This document shows positions 10,945 to 19,287 of a DNA stretch of 64,000 nucleotides, piece by piece; the first letter of the stretch is position 1, and each line of letters starts with the position of its first letter. This DNA is from Devosia sp. A8/3-2 (GTDB taxonomy: Bacteria; Pseudomonadota; Alphaproteobacteria; Rhizobiales; Devosiaceae), in assembly GCA_025452255.1 (NCBI GenBank), contig CP104974.1, positions 744,001 through 808,000 on the forward strand, in the 5' to 3' direction. Below the pieces are notes generated by a model. It did no database searches. It had not been told where the DNA came from and worked only from the letters and a program-made list of their open reading frames with translations. Both the position numbers and the translations under genes were made by a program.

Positions 10945-11151
10945 GTCCCTGCTCTCCTCTTTCCCGCTATTGCCACCGGCTTAGAAGGCTAAAGCGACGC
11001 TTCCAAGGCGATGGCTCAGCCAGATCATCGTTAAAGCCTTGTTCACCTTCCGCACCGGAAAGTAAGCGGGGTCAGATCCCCAATAGGCGCCGGCAAGGCG
11101 ATCTTAATGCCTCAGGCGCCTCATATCGGCCCGACATATTGGGGATAATGG

Positions 11152-13450
11152 GTGTTTAGCTCGGCCCGAAAATCGATGCCGGCGCTCGATTACGTGTCCA
11201 TCATCCGCTCCGTCTATGGCGACAGACGGGCGATGCTGGTGGGCACCTTTACGGCTGCGCTCACCGCCGCCCTCACCGCTCACAGCACTCGCTCGCCCGC
11301 CCCGGCCCCGGTGACGCTCGCCTTCGTGGTCATCGGGCTGTTCCGCTATGCCGATATGCGGGCATTCTGGCGGGCCTCCATCGACAGCGACGATGCGCAG
11401 GCGGCCCAATATTGGGAAAACCGGGCGGTGCTCAGCGGCGGGCTATTGGCTCTGGTCTATGGCGTGTGGTGCTTTGTTTCGATGGCCATCGTTCGGGATC
11501 CGTTTGCCGCCATGGCCAGCGCCTCGCTCTCGATTGCGGCAATGGTGGGCATTTGCGCGCAATTTTGGCCTCGACCGGCTAGTCACCGTCCAATTGGTGC
11601 TGGTCACCGTCCTGCTTTCGGCCGGCTATGCGTTGCATGGGGGCGGCTATTATATCGTGCTGGCGGGGCTGCTGGGCGTGATGCTGTCGAGCTTTCGCAA
11701 GCTGGCGGGGGATATTCGCGCCATCCTGCTCAGCGCGGTGCATGGCCGGATCGAGGCGTCCCGGCTGGCGGCCGAACTCGACATGGCCATGGGCACACTC
11801 GAACATGGCCTGTGCATGCTGGACGAAGCGGGCGTGGTTTGCGTGGTCAATGAGCCGGCGGTCCGCGTCTTTGCCCGGCTTGGTGCGCCCAAGCTGATGG
11901 GCCAGCCCTTCGCCGCCACGCTGACTGAAATGGGCGCAAATGGGCATTTGCCGCGCATGGCGGTGGATCGGCTGCTCGGCCTGATCACCGAGCGCCAATC
12001 GGGCAAGGTGCTGCTGAGCCTGCCCCAAGGGCTCTATTACGAGGTCACGGTCAGTGTGCGGCTGGAGCGCTGCGTGCTGCTGCTCGAAGACATCAGCACC
12101 CGCGTCAGCTCCGAGGAGCGCATCCATTTCATGGCGCGGCACGATGCGCTGACCGGCCTGCCCAACCGCACCTATTTCGGCGAACTGGCCGCCGAAAATA
12201 TCGCGAGCCGGCAATCGAGCATGGATGGCGGGGCCGTCGCGCTGATGATCATCGATGTCGACGATTTCAAGCATGTCAACGACACGTTCGGCCATATCAT
12301 GGGCGATCACCTGCTGCGCCAGGTCGCGCAAAGGCTGCGCGCCACCGTGCCGGTAGACACCATTCTGGCGCGGCTGGGGGCGATGAATTTGTCGTCTATC
12401 GTGGCGCCATTGCCGATGCGGCTCAGGCCAATAGCGATGCCCGGGCGTTGCTCGAGGCCTTTGCGCGCCCGTTCGAGCTCGATGGCATGACGCTGCAGGC
12501 CAATGTCAGCATTGGCCCGGTCACCAGCAGCAATGCCGACGATAGCCTTGACGATCTGATGACCAAGGCCGATCTGGCGCTCTATTCGGCCAAGGGCGAT
12601 GGCAAGGCCAGAGTCAGATTTTCCACGCGCAGATGGATATCGACTATCACTATCGCCAGCGGCTCAAGGCCGACCTGCGCGAGGCGGTGCAGCATGGCGG
12701 ATTGACCCTGACATTCCAGCCGCTGGTCGATATCGCCACCCGCAAGGTAGTGGCCTGCGAAGCGCTGGCGCGCTGGAACCATCCCGAACTGGGCCTTATC
12801 GCGCCCTCCACCTTCATTCCGCTGGCTGAGGAAATGGGGCTGATTTCCCAGATTACCGAATGGGTAATCGGCACGGCAATCGAGCGGTGCAGCACTGGCC
12901 GGGGGCGGTGAGCGTCGCGGTCAATATTTCGGCGCGCGATTTCCGGGGCGTCGATCTGATGGGCGTGATCGAGCGGGCGCTGGCCCGCTGCGGGCTCGCC
13001 CCGTCACGGCTCGAGATCGAGGTTACCGAAACGGCGGTGATCGAAGAGCATGACATCGCCAAGCGGCTGCTGACCGCGCTGGCGGCCAAAGGCGTGGCGA
13101 TTGCGCTCGATGATTTCGGCACCGGCTATTCCTCGCTGAGCTATCTGCATGCGCTGCCCTTTACCAAGCTCAAGATCGATCGTTCCTTTGTGGAAGATAT
13201 CGCCAGCGATGAAAAATCGCTGCAGCTGCTGGCCAATGTCGCGCGGCTGGGGCGCGATCTCGATCTCACCGTGGTCGCCGAGGGGGTCGAAACCGAGGCC
13301 CAGCTCAATGCGGTGCTCGCGCACACCCAGTGCAGCAGGTGCAGGGCTATTTCTTCAGCCGGCCGCTGCCGGCGCGCGATATTGCCGAGCTGATCGGGCG
13401 GCTCAATGCAGCCGCGGCGGCTGGTTCAGGCCAATCGCCGGCACGGCTAG
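11152..13450 (+). CDS. Membrane GGDEF-EAL cyclic-di-GMP signalling protein, frameshifted
   Basis: About 760 residues. The N-terminus has several membrane segments (LVGTFTAALTAALTA, PVTLAFVVIGLF, GGLLALVYGVWCFVSMAI, then VQLVLVTVLLSAGYAL), a PAS-like region (LDMAMGTLEHGLCMLDEAGVVCVVN), a GGDEF domain and an EAL domain. Restoring one G near 12378 gives RLGGDEFVVYRG, the intact diguanylate cyclase signature. The EAL domain has CEALARWNHPELG, NISARDF, and DDFGTGYSSLSYL, so phosphodiesterase activity is likely. There are at least five frame changes (about 11565, 12378, 12615, 12885 and 13330) plus one near the end; the inferred stop is at 13448-13450. The start could also be the ATG at 11176. Confidence 0.85.
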
Positions 13451-13465
13451 GCGCTGGCGAAAATA

Positions 13466-13721
13466 TCAGTCCATATCCGGCACGTCGCCGTGCTGGAACA
13501 GCACGACGGGGTCGCCGAATTCGCCATTGACCAGATCGGCCGAGCGCGACCGGGCGATCACCCCGGCATGCTTGCCGGCAAGATCGCGGCCAGTGCGCAT
13601 GGCCGTGGATTCTGTCGCGCATTTCGCGGGCGTCGAAAGCTGGAAACAGCTCGCCATCCTCGCCTTTGTCGAAGGCCAGCAGCACGATGAGCTTGGTCGG
13701 CAGGGGAGTTTTTTCGGTCAT
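13466..13721 (-). CDS. Small conserved hypothetical protein, frameshifted
   Basis: About 85 residues after joining two frames near 13625: MTEKTPLPTKLIVLLAFDKG, then GELFPAFDAREM, then ATESTAMRTGRDLAGKHAG and GDPVVLFQHGDVPDMD at the end. The start at 13721 has an AAGGA ribosome site. The ending suggests a soluble protein with a terminal acidic tail. No family is recognised. It converges on the GGDEF-EAL gene and is the last host gene before the prophage. Confidence 0.55.
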
Positions 13722-13797
13722 CTGCGCTGTCCTTGGGGCCGGCATGTCGCAATGGCCTCCGCAAGAGAGGACAGGGATCAGCCCATGATGAAAGAGA

Positions 13798-13849
13798 AAA
13801 TTGTGGTGCCGCTTAGGTGACTCGAACACCTGACCCCATCATTACGAAT
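13798..13849. repeat. attL core (52-bp direct repeat)
   Basis: Identical to 53093-53144. It is the 3' portion of tRNA-Thr (from the anticodon loop to the CCA end) left behind as a fragment by integration. Identity stops sharply after CATTACGAAT, so no second functional tRNA is formed here. Confidence 0.93.
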
Positions 13850-13953
13850 ATCGTGCACCCGCAGAATACCGGGGGTTTTAGGCGCTTTCAACCCCAGAAC
13901 GTCGCGAGAACACCGCAACATATCTGTGCGGTATCTGTGCACTGCACAGAAAC

Positions 13954-15112
13954 CTATACGGCAGCAGCCCTTTGCTGGAAATCCGGGCTGTGATGCCAAT
14001 AAACGTCCTCGACCATCTGGACCGTCATACTGGCAGCGTCGGCAACCTCTTCAAGCGATAGTCCGGCTTGAACCCACCACGTCACACGGGTGTGCCGAAG
14101 GATGTGCGGGGTCACGTCTCTGCCCAGACCAGCCAAACTGCGCGCTGAGTACCGGGGCTTGCGCATCTTCTGAATGGAAGCGCCCTCATAGTTGACCACG
14201 TGCTGGTAAAGATAACAGGGCTGGCCCGTGTCCCTTGATATGGCTTCCCGCTTTTCTCGGTCCATCCTCCGCCAGCGGCGCAGATGCGACAGCAGTCGAG
14301 CATTGAGCCGAAGTGGGCCCCGGCGTTTGCTGGTCTGGTCTTCTTCAGTTCCCCGGCGGTGCAGCACGCCGGTATCGTAATTCACCCACCCCCGGAGACG
14401 TTGGCCATCCATTGAATGCCAAGAATCGCGGCATGCCGCGTACCGGTATAAAGGCCAATCACTATGAACCTCGCCGCATGGCGGTTTATGGCGCCGTGAT
14501 CGCGACGCCAGCGGTGATGCTCTTTGCGGGTCGCGATGTCAGTCCACCGCACGCAATACCAACCCAAGGCGCCGGCAAGAAGACGCGCGGCATCTGACCG
14601 AGTTAGCCAGCGTTCACGTGGTTGTGCCTTCGCCGGCAACGTCACCACAGGGATGCTGTTGAGCGGACCATGTTCGCGATGCCAGTAGTTGATGGCGGCC
14701 GAGAGAATTGCCAGCTCCCTGCGCACACTGCTGGGCTTCACACCGTCTGCTTCGCGACGAGCCAGGTACTGGCGGCAAGTCGACCCTCGGACATCCGTCA
14801 AGGGTCGATGAGCCCAGAACGGCTGAAGCGCGGCGATGTTATACGCCGCCATCGTCGGGCTTGAACCTTTGTGTGCGGCGCGTGCTCCTGCCCGTATGCA
14901 ATCAGGACTTCCGCAATGGTGAGCCGAGCGGGATCACGCTCGCGGATGACGGGTGTGTATTTGGTCGCGATGTAGTCTGCGAGGGCTTCTTCAGCGCCGC
15001 GATGGTCTTCGCCAACGCAGCCTGTGCGTATTGATTTCGTTCCATCTCGGATGACCCATTTGTTCTCGTCCTCTCGGAGGTAGAGCACGGGTGGTTGTCT
15101 TCTTCGGGGCAT
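13954..15112 (-). CDS. int: Tyrosine-recombinase integrase, frameshifted
   Basis: About 385 residues over three frames (breaks near 14830 and 14400). The N-terminal part reads MPRRRQPPVLYLREDENKWV, followed by a SAM-like core-binding domain (CRQYLARREADGVKPSSVRR). The catalytic domain has Arg in TGTRHAAILGIQW, His-x-x-Arg in VTPHILRHTRVTWW, and the Tyr of VEDVYWHHSPDF. It would catalyse recombination between attP and the tRNA-Thr site, and it lies about 100 bp inside attL as expected. Its start codon lies inside the excisionase-like gene. Confidence 0.9.
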
Positions 15113-15285
15113 TTGGTTTCCATCATCTCCCTGATAGCTGCGGGGGTTACGAAGTCGGTACGACCGATGCGGACGATGTTTAGTCGCCCCCGTCTGGCCT
15201 CCGCTCGCAGTGAAGCAGGCTTGATGGCGTCCCGAAAGAAGATCCTGCAGGCTTCCTTAAGGGTCAGGGCTGCGTCGTTAGACAT
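14902..15285 (-). CDS. Excisionase-like small DNA-binding protein
   Basis: The start at 15285 has a GGAGGTGGCG ribosome site. The first about 65 residues (LTLKEACRIFFRDAIKPASL, RAEARRGRLNIVRIGRTDFV, TPAAIREMMETK) resemble the winged-helix proteins found immediately upstream of this type of integrase and are probably an excision or directionality factor. The open frame runs about 210 bp into the integrase gene. Since the window has many indels, the true protein may end soon after residue 70. Confidence 0.55.
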   Translation of the reverse strand: MSNDAALTLKEACRIFFRDAIKPASLRAEARRGRLNIVRIGRTDFVTPAAIREMMETKCPEEDNHPCSTSERTRTNGSSEMERNQYAQAALAKTIAALKKPSQTTSRPNTHPSSASVIPLGSPLRKS

Positions 15286-15324
15286 CGCCACCTCCAAAGA
15301 ACTTCACCAATGCCCTGTCCTGGT

Positions 15325-15486
15325 TCATGTTCGCACCTGCGAAGTCACAAAGACGATGACGAAACCCGCGGCAAGGCCCTCAAGCCACCACCGCCGTGTA
15401 TGGGATGGTGAAAGGACGATTTGCAGCACCCAATAGGTTACGGCCCATGCCAGCAGGGCGCTTATCATGATCAGCAAAATCCTCAT
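15325..15486 (-). CDS. Small phage membrane protein (53 aa)
   Basis: Translation gives MRILLIMISALLAWAVTYWV, then a charged turn (SPSHTRRWW) and a second hydrophobic stretch (EGLAAGFVIVFVTSQ). Two membrane helices are likely. An AGAGGG ribosome site precedes it. Its ATG overlaps the stop of the upstream 59-aa gene (ATGA), which supports real translation in an operon. Function unknown. Confidence 0.6.
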   Translation of the reverse strand: MRILLIMISALLAWAVTYWVLQIVLSPSHTRRWWLEGLAAGFVIVFVTSQVRT

Positions 15487-15662
15487 GCTGCCCTCTGAGT
15501 GATATGCCGTACTGGGCGGCGTTCGACCGACTGCAAGCTGACAGGGTTGATGTCGAGGTCCGTTTCCAGTTCGTCGTCGGGATCGCCGTCGAGCTGGTCG
15601 AGCAGGTCAATCAATTCTTCGATCATAGCGGCGGTGCGCTGGCGCAGTTGGGATCGGGTCAT
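15483..15662 (-). CDS. Small acidic phage protein (59 aa)
   Basis: Begins MTRSQLRQRTAAMIEELIDL and continues with the acidic LDGDPDDELETDLDINPV. It is soluble and probably helical at the N-terminus. It overlaps both the preceding gene (start 15662 inside its stop) and the following membrane gene by a few bases, so it belongs to the leftward early operon. No family recognised. Confidence 0.55.
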   Translation of the reverse strand: MTRSQLRQRTAAMIEELIDLLDQLDGDPDDELETDLDINPVSLQSVERRPVRHITQRAA

Positions 15663-16003
15663 TGCGCGATCCTCTCGTCTGCCACGCCGACAATTAGCTG
15701 GCGAATTAGTGCCGCCTCTGAAACGGTCGGCGAGTTGAACATTTCCCAATCGGTGAGTTCGCCGGCCTGTTGCAGCGCGTGGGCTTTGACCCGGAGGTCT
15801 GCAAGGGACGCTGCGGGTTGGGCGCTGATCTGGCGCACGAGCTCCCAAAACACGTTTGACCGGGCGCTGTAGACCGCGTCCGCTTCCTGCTCGGCTGTAC
15901 CGGATACGCGGTCGCATTCGGCGTCAGCAGCCAGCAACGCGGCCCTTGCTTGGTCAAGTTCGACGCGAAGTTCAGACAGCGTTGGAACGAGGATTCGGCT
16001 CAT
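15659..16003 (-). CDS. Hypothetical phage protein, helical
   Basis: 114 residues, starting MSRILVPTLSELRVELDQAR with a GGAGGCGGG ribosome site. A long alpha-helical, possibly coiled-coil, run covers residues 8-60, with a second helical part ending VSEAALIRQLIVGVADERI. It overlaps its neighbours by 4 bases on both sides. Function unknown. Confidence 0.55.
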   Translation of the reverse strand: MSRILVPTLSELRVELDQARAALLAADAECDRVSGTAEQEADAVYSARSNVFWELVRQISAQPAASLADLRVKAHALQQAGELTDWEMFNSPTVSEAALIRQLIVGVADERIAQ

Positions 16004-16389
16004 AGTCCCGCCTCCCAAGCTTTCTGCATCAGACCGGGGTCACGCACCTTCAGGTCGCAGACGACAATGCCCAGCACGTGTTCCTCGAACCACTCACGGG
16101 GGACCAGCCGCATGCGATCCGCGGGCGTTTTGCCGTAGGCCTCGTTGTCGTTCATCATGCCGATCTGACCGGTCCCCATGGACTGGCAGCGGTAGACGCA
16201 AGGCTGACCGAACTGCTCGACGACATAGAGGCTATCATAGGCAAAGGTCTTGACCGGCGCGGCGAGGACATAGTCCCAATTCCCGCGCAGGGTAGGGGAC
16301 ATGCCGTCGCCCCTGACCGGGACGATTGAAAGCTGGCGAGAAACAAAAGTCTCGCGCGTGAGGACGGGCGGCGCGAATAGGTCGTTCAT
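16000..16389 (-). CDS. S24/LexA-fold-like phage protein lacking the catalytic Ser
   Basis: 129 residues. VPVRGDGMSPTLRGNWDYVL (about residues 23-42) resembles the GDSM-x-PTL...GD box of LexA/UmuD/cI-type S24 peptidases, but the catalytic Ser position is Gly (GDGM). The later strand YVVEQFGQPCVYRC lacks the catalytic Lys. It would be a non-cleaving member of the fold or a distant look-alike. It follows a second S24-like gene in the same operon, downstream of the left operator cluster. The fold assignment is inference. Confidence 0.5.
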   Translation of the reverse strand: MNDLFAPPVLTRETFVSRQLSIVPVRGDGMSPTLRGNWDYVLAAPVKTFAYDSLYVVEQFGQPCVYRCQSMGTGQIGMMNDNEAYGKTPADRMRLVPREWFEEHVLGIVVCDLKVRDPGLMQKAWEAGL

Positions 16390-16826
16390 CGTGCCGCCCC
16401 GCCATTTTCAGTCGCGTCGTAATGGACGCTCTGGCCATAGAAGACACCCACCTTGGGGTGCACTCCAAGAATGTGCTGGGCACGAATGGCGCGTGTCTTG
16501 CCGTCCACGGCGGAACGGATCATGAGCACGGGGGAAACTTCGCTGTCGGGGTGAGGCGTATAGGGCAGGCGGCAACCGAGCGCCATATCAACGCGCCAGA
16601 GCGAAACCTGCGGACGGCCACGGGTGTATTCCGGCTTCAGCCAGAGCGCGACGATATCGCCTTCCTTATGCTTGCGTGTGGTGGAGAACACCACTTCGTC
16701 GCCATCGGCAAACTCGGGTGCGAATTCGTTGCCCGTGTTTCGCAGCCGGTACTCGTCGCCTGTGTCGGAAAAATCCGTGCGCAGTTCCATTTGTGTCGTT
16801 TTGGCGGTATTCTTCGCGGTGTCCAT
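16386..16826 (-). CDS. S24-fold-like phage protein
   Basis: 146 residues; the start at 16826 is chosen for a GGAGG ribosome site. After a polar N-terminus (MDTAKNTAKTTQMELRTDF), NEFAPEFADGDEVVFSTTRK and KEGDIVALWLKPEYTRG resemble the beta-barrel of LexA/S24 C-terminal domains, with no Ser/Lys dyad. No HTH is present. It overlaps the next gene by 4 bases. Possible roles are repressor modulation or a structural use of the fold; neither is shown. Confidence 0.5.
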   Translation of the reverse strand: MDTAKNTAKTTQMELRTDFSDTGDEYRLRNTGNEFAPEFADGDEVVFSTTRKHKEGDIVALWLKPEYTRGRPQVSLWRVDMALGCRLPYTPHPDSEVSPVLMIRSAVDGKTRAIRAQHILGVHPKVGVFYGQSVHYDATENGGAAR

Positions 16827-16899
16827 TGATTGAACCTCCAAGGTCTTGATGGGAGGCTCGGGGAGCGTTGGCGCGCTTGCCCGAGCCGCTTTTCTCAGG

Positions 16900-17352
16900 T
16901 TAGGCGCTCTGATCGGTGACGATCTTGGACGTGGCCATTGCGTAGCCATTGACGGCGGAGAGGAAGGCCATTTCAACACCGGTGGTGTGCTGGCCCCACC
17001 TGTTACGGGGTTCGAGGCGCCGGGCCACCATACTGTCGACGATGCGGGCCAGCAGAGACCGATTGCCGTTGGTTGGGTGCTTGCCGATATACTCCAAATA
17101 TTCTGCGCCCAGCTGGCGGCCAAGGTCGCAGTCGGCCGAATAGTCGCCGGTGCTCTCAACGTTCCAGTAATCGAAGCCGACACCCTCGCCCTTGGCTTCA
17201 ACGAACGAGAGGTCGTCAGAGCGGCCGGTGTAGGCATCCGCCTTCCAATAGGCCCGCTCAACCGCGTCGATCTGGCGAAAGCCCCAATACTGTTCGGCAT
17301 CGCCACTATGGATCGTGACCTGCCACCGGCCAGCAAGGCCGGGTTCAGCCAT
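16900..17352 (-). CDS. Hypothetical phage protein (150 aa)
   Basis: It starts MAEPGLAGRWQVTIHSGDAE and is rich in Trp, Tyr and Asp, with WGFRQIDAVERAYWKADAYT and GFDYWNVESTGDYSADCDLG; it ends AFLSAVNGYAMATSKIVTD. It is probably a soluble protein. Its start overlaps the end of the Tat-signal gene by 8 bases, so the two are co-transcribed and could even be parts of one frameshifted gene. No family recognised. Confidence 0.5.
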   Translation of the reverse strand: MAEPGLAGRWQVTIHSGDAEQYWGFRQIDAVERAYWKADAYTGRSDDLSFVEAKGEGVGFDYWNVESTGDYSADCDLGRQLGAEYLEYIGKHPTNGNRSLLARIVDSMVARRLEPRNRWGQHTTGVEMAFLSAVNGYAMATSKIVTDQSA

Positions 17353-17536
17353 GGCCGCGATTGCCCGTTCTGATGTGAACGGCGGCGAGCGGCAGTCCGG
17401 TTAGTCCTTCGGTTTCTGGGTCGGTGACGAGTTCGCAGACATCAGTCGCAGAAGCGGCAGTTCCGATGGTCGCAAGGGATGCTACTGCGCCTGCTCCAGC
17501 GATGAGGGCGCGGCGGGTAAGTGCGGTTGACGACAT
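17345..17536 (-). CDS. Short protein with twin-arginine-like signal
   Basis: 63 residues: MSSTALTRRALIAGAGAVAS followed by LATIGTAASATDVCE. The RR plus hydrophobic stretch ending in an Ala-rich cleavage site looks like a Tat signal. Only about 30 residues would remain after cleavage. It is the first gene of the leftward operon, about 30 bp downstream of the left operator dyad. Confidence 0.5.
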   Translation of the reverse strand: MSSTALTRRALIAGAGAVASLATIGTAASATDVCELVTDPETEGLTGLPLAAVHIRTGNRGHG

Positions 17537-17565
17537 ATTGGCCTCCAGATGAACTCTGAAACCAA

Positions 17566-17637
17566 TAATGCACGCCGCATTAACCAAGTCAATGCGCAAC
17601 GCAGCAAAATAATGCGGATGTCACATTTTCATAATGC
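17566..17637. promoter_or_regulatory. Left operator cluster
   Basis: A perfect dyad TAATGC-ACGCC-GCATTA lies at 17566-17582. A degenerate copy (CAATGC-GCAAC-GCAGCA) is at 17590-17606, and two more TAATGC half-sites begin at 17610 and 17632. The perfect dyad has the same half-site and 5-bp spacer as the sites between the repressor and Cro genes. The cluster lies just upstream of the leftward operon and overlaps the 3' end of the repressor gene, the place of an OL region. Confidence 0.7.
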
Positions 17638-18410
17638 GCCCAACGACGCGTCCAAAGATGTGAACGTCATGCAATGATGCGGATTGCGGTGGGTGGGCAG
17701 GATTGTCGGAGATGATTTGAACTTGGGGCGGATCAGAGAACAAAATCTTGGATAGCCGTTTCACCCGTGGTGTGCCGTCGCCATCATGGAAGACGTATAT
17801 CCCGTCTGACCCAAAAACGTTCTGGGTGGTGTCAATAATGATTCTGGTCTCCGGCCCGGAGCGTCGGCCACATAGAATCCCCGAAAATCGGCATGAATAT
17901 CGTGCCGTCTGGAGAGGCCTGTAGCTCGTAGCGGAAGAATGCCGCCGGTAGAACCCATTCGGCTACCACGCGGTGCCCCACGACAGTCTCGCCAGCGGCG
18001 AGTTGCATAACAGCAGCATCGCCAACGGCGCCCAAGCCGGCGCCCGCCTTTGCGTCAATCTCGGGTCGGGCACCCGGCAGTCTGCCAAAGTATTTTTGGC
18101 CAGCTACATAGGCGTTATCCTCGTCTCCGAAATTTGGCTCTGGCGGTGGGCTGTCGACTTCGGAAAGCGGTACTCGCTCGTATTCCGGCAACCCACCTGC
18201 TTGCATCGGCTTTTCACCGGTGAGCAGCCAAGCGCTGCGCACTCTAAACCAACGCGCATATTTTTCTGCGGCATCGATCCGGAACGCCCGGCTACCGTTC
18301 TCATGGCCGATATAAGTGCCGCGTGACAGGCCCATGGCCTCAGCGGCATCGGAAGCGGTGGCATATCCGGCAGCCACGCGGGCCTGCTTTAGTCTTTCGT
18401 ACGGCGTCAA
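17621..18410 (-). CDS. cI-like repressor (HTH_XRE plus S24 peptidase), frameshifted
   Basis: About 262 residues. The N-terminal HTH is ERLKQARVAAGYATASDAAE with MGLSRGTYIGHENG. The C-terminal S24 domain has the nucleophile in FGDSMWPTLRAGD and, after a one-base frame change near 17838, IIIDTTQNVFGSDGIYVFHD and the Lys of PRVKRLSKI. The stop is at 17621. Such repressors keep the prophage silent and cleave themselves with RecA after DNA damage. The start is a TTG at 18410 preceded by AGGA. It faces the cro-like gene across the right operators. Confidence 0.85.
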
Positions 18411-18453
18411 TTTAATTCCTCACGCATTGCCTGCTGCCTTATGCACGAAATTG

Positions 18454-18495
18454 TAATGCGATGGGCATTTACTTCTTGTGATGCTTAACGCAGTA
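18454..18495. promoter_or_regulatory. Right operators between repressor and cro
   Basis: O1 at 18454-18470 reads TAATGC-GATGG-GCATTT; O2 at 18479-18495 reads TGATGC-TTAAC-GCAGTA. Both have the same half-site and 5-bp spacer as the left cluster and are 25 bp apart, about 2.4 helix turns. This is the expected place for repressor/Cro control of the divergent promoters. Confidence 0.7.
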
Positions 18496-18524
18496 TGCGC
18501 CTCGAAACGCATTACGAGGATGGC

Positions 18525-18716
18525 ATGAAAGTCACCGTCGAAGAGATTAAGGCGCTGCGGGCTCGGATGAAGTGGTCGACGTATGCGCTTGCCGATCAGA
18601 TCGGCTGCAATCAGTCTACCGTATGCCGGATCGAGGGCGGGGCTAAGTTTGGCAGGGTGATCGAAAAAGCCCTGCAACGCCTTATCGATGCCCACCCTGA
18701 GCGAGAAGCCGCGTGA
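18525..18716 (+). CDS. Cro-like HTH protein
   Basis: 63 residues from the ATG at 18525, preferred over 18495 because GAGG lies about 9 bases before it. MKVTVEEIKALRARMKWSTY, ALADQIGCNQSTVCRIEGG is a compact HTH with a recognition helix (QSTVCRIE). It is divergent from the cI-like repressor and the first gene of the rightward early operon. Confidence 0.75.
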   Translation: MKVTVEEIKALRARMKWSTYALADQIGCNQSTVCRIEGGAKFGRVIEKALQRLIDAHPEREAA

Positions 18717-18850
18717 ACCCTCACGTTCATGCGCGCGAAGGCCCGGCGCCGATCTGAGGCAACCGGCGCAAATGCGCTGATCCATTTTGTTCCGGTCGGG
18801 CAGGCTGATGTGACGTCGCCACCCGGCCAACTCATCCAAGGAATAGACCT

Positions 18851-19093
18851 ATGAAACGCGACGTTATCGTGGACGGCGAAGCCATGGCCGAGATCGAAGG
18901 CCATACCGACGTCACCCACCTGATCGGTGCCACCGTCGTTATCGACATGCAGGCTGAGCCTCAGCGCCGTGCCTTCCAAGCCTACAAAGTCGCGTTCAAC
19001 GTCAACGCCACCGATCCGAACCTGAAGCATGCCGCGGCGCTGGTCCACGCCCGGAACGCGTTCGCCGACATCATGGAGATCGAGCGGGTATGA
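18851..19093 (+). CDS. Hypothetical early phage protein (80 aa)
   Basis: Starts MKRDVIVDGEAMAEIEGHTD with an AAGGA ribosome site and continues THLIGATVVIDMQAEPQRRA. It has an alternating beta pattern and no membrane segment. Its stop overlaps the next start (ATGA). The 134 bp before it hold only a 14-codon frame that I do not call. Confidence 0.55.
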   Translation: MKRDVIVDGEAMAEIEGHTDVTHLIGATVVIDMQAEPQRRAFQAYKVAFNVNATDPNLKHAAALVHARNAFADIMEIERV

Positions 19094-19284
19094 GCACATG
19101 TTCTCAGTCCGAGGTCGCGGTAGCACGGCAGTTGGAAATCTCAGTTTCCAAGCGCGACGACTACATCATCATCGAGCAGGAAGGCGACGTTCTCGGCGAC
19201 CAGGTCGACCACATCGAAGTCCATCGTGACAACCTTCATGCCCTAATTCTGACGCTGCGTAAATTCGACGGGCAGGCGGTGTAG
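19090..19284 (+). CDS. Hypothetical early phage protein (64 aa)
   Basis: MSTCSQSEVAVARQLEISVS is followed by KRDDYIIIEQEGDVLGDQVD and a helix HRDNLHALILTLRKFDGQAV. It is a small soluble protein, translationally coupled to the gene before it and 3 bp from the DUF1376 gene. No family recognised. Confidence 0.5.
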   Translation: MSTCSQSEVAVARQLEISVSKRDDYIIIEQEGDVLGDQVDHIEVHRDNLHALILTLRKFDGQAV

Positions 19285-19287
19285 CCG

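Noticed and set aside
13798..13849. Second tRNA-Thr at the left end
   Set aside because: Only the 3' portion of the tRNA is present; the 5' half is missing, so it is the attL remnant.
14902..15112. C-terminal half of the excisionase-like frame as a real domain
   Set aside because: It overlaps the integrase N-terminus in another frame and has no recognisable pattern; probably an over-run after an indel.
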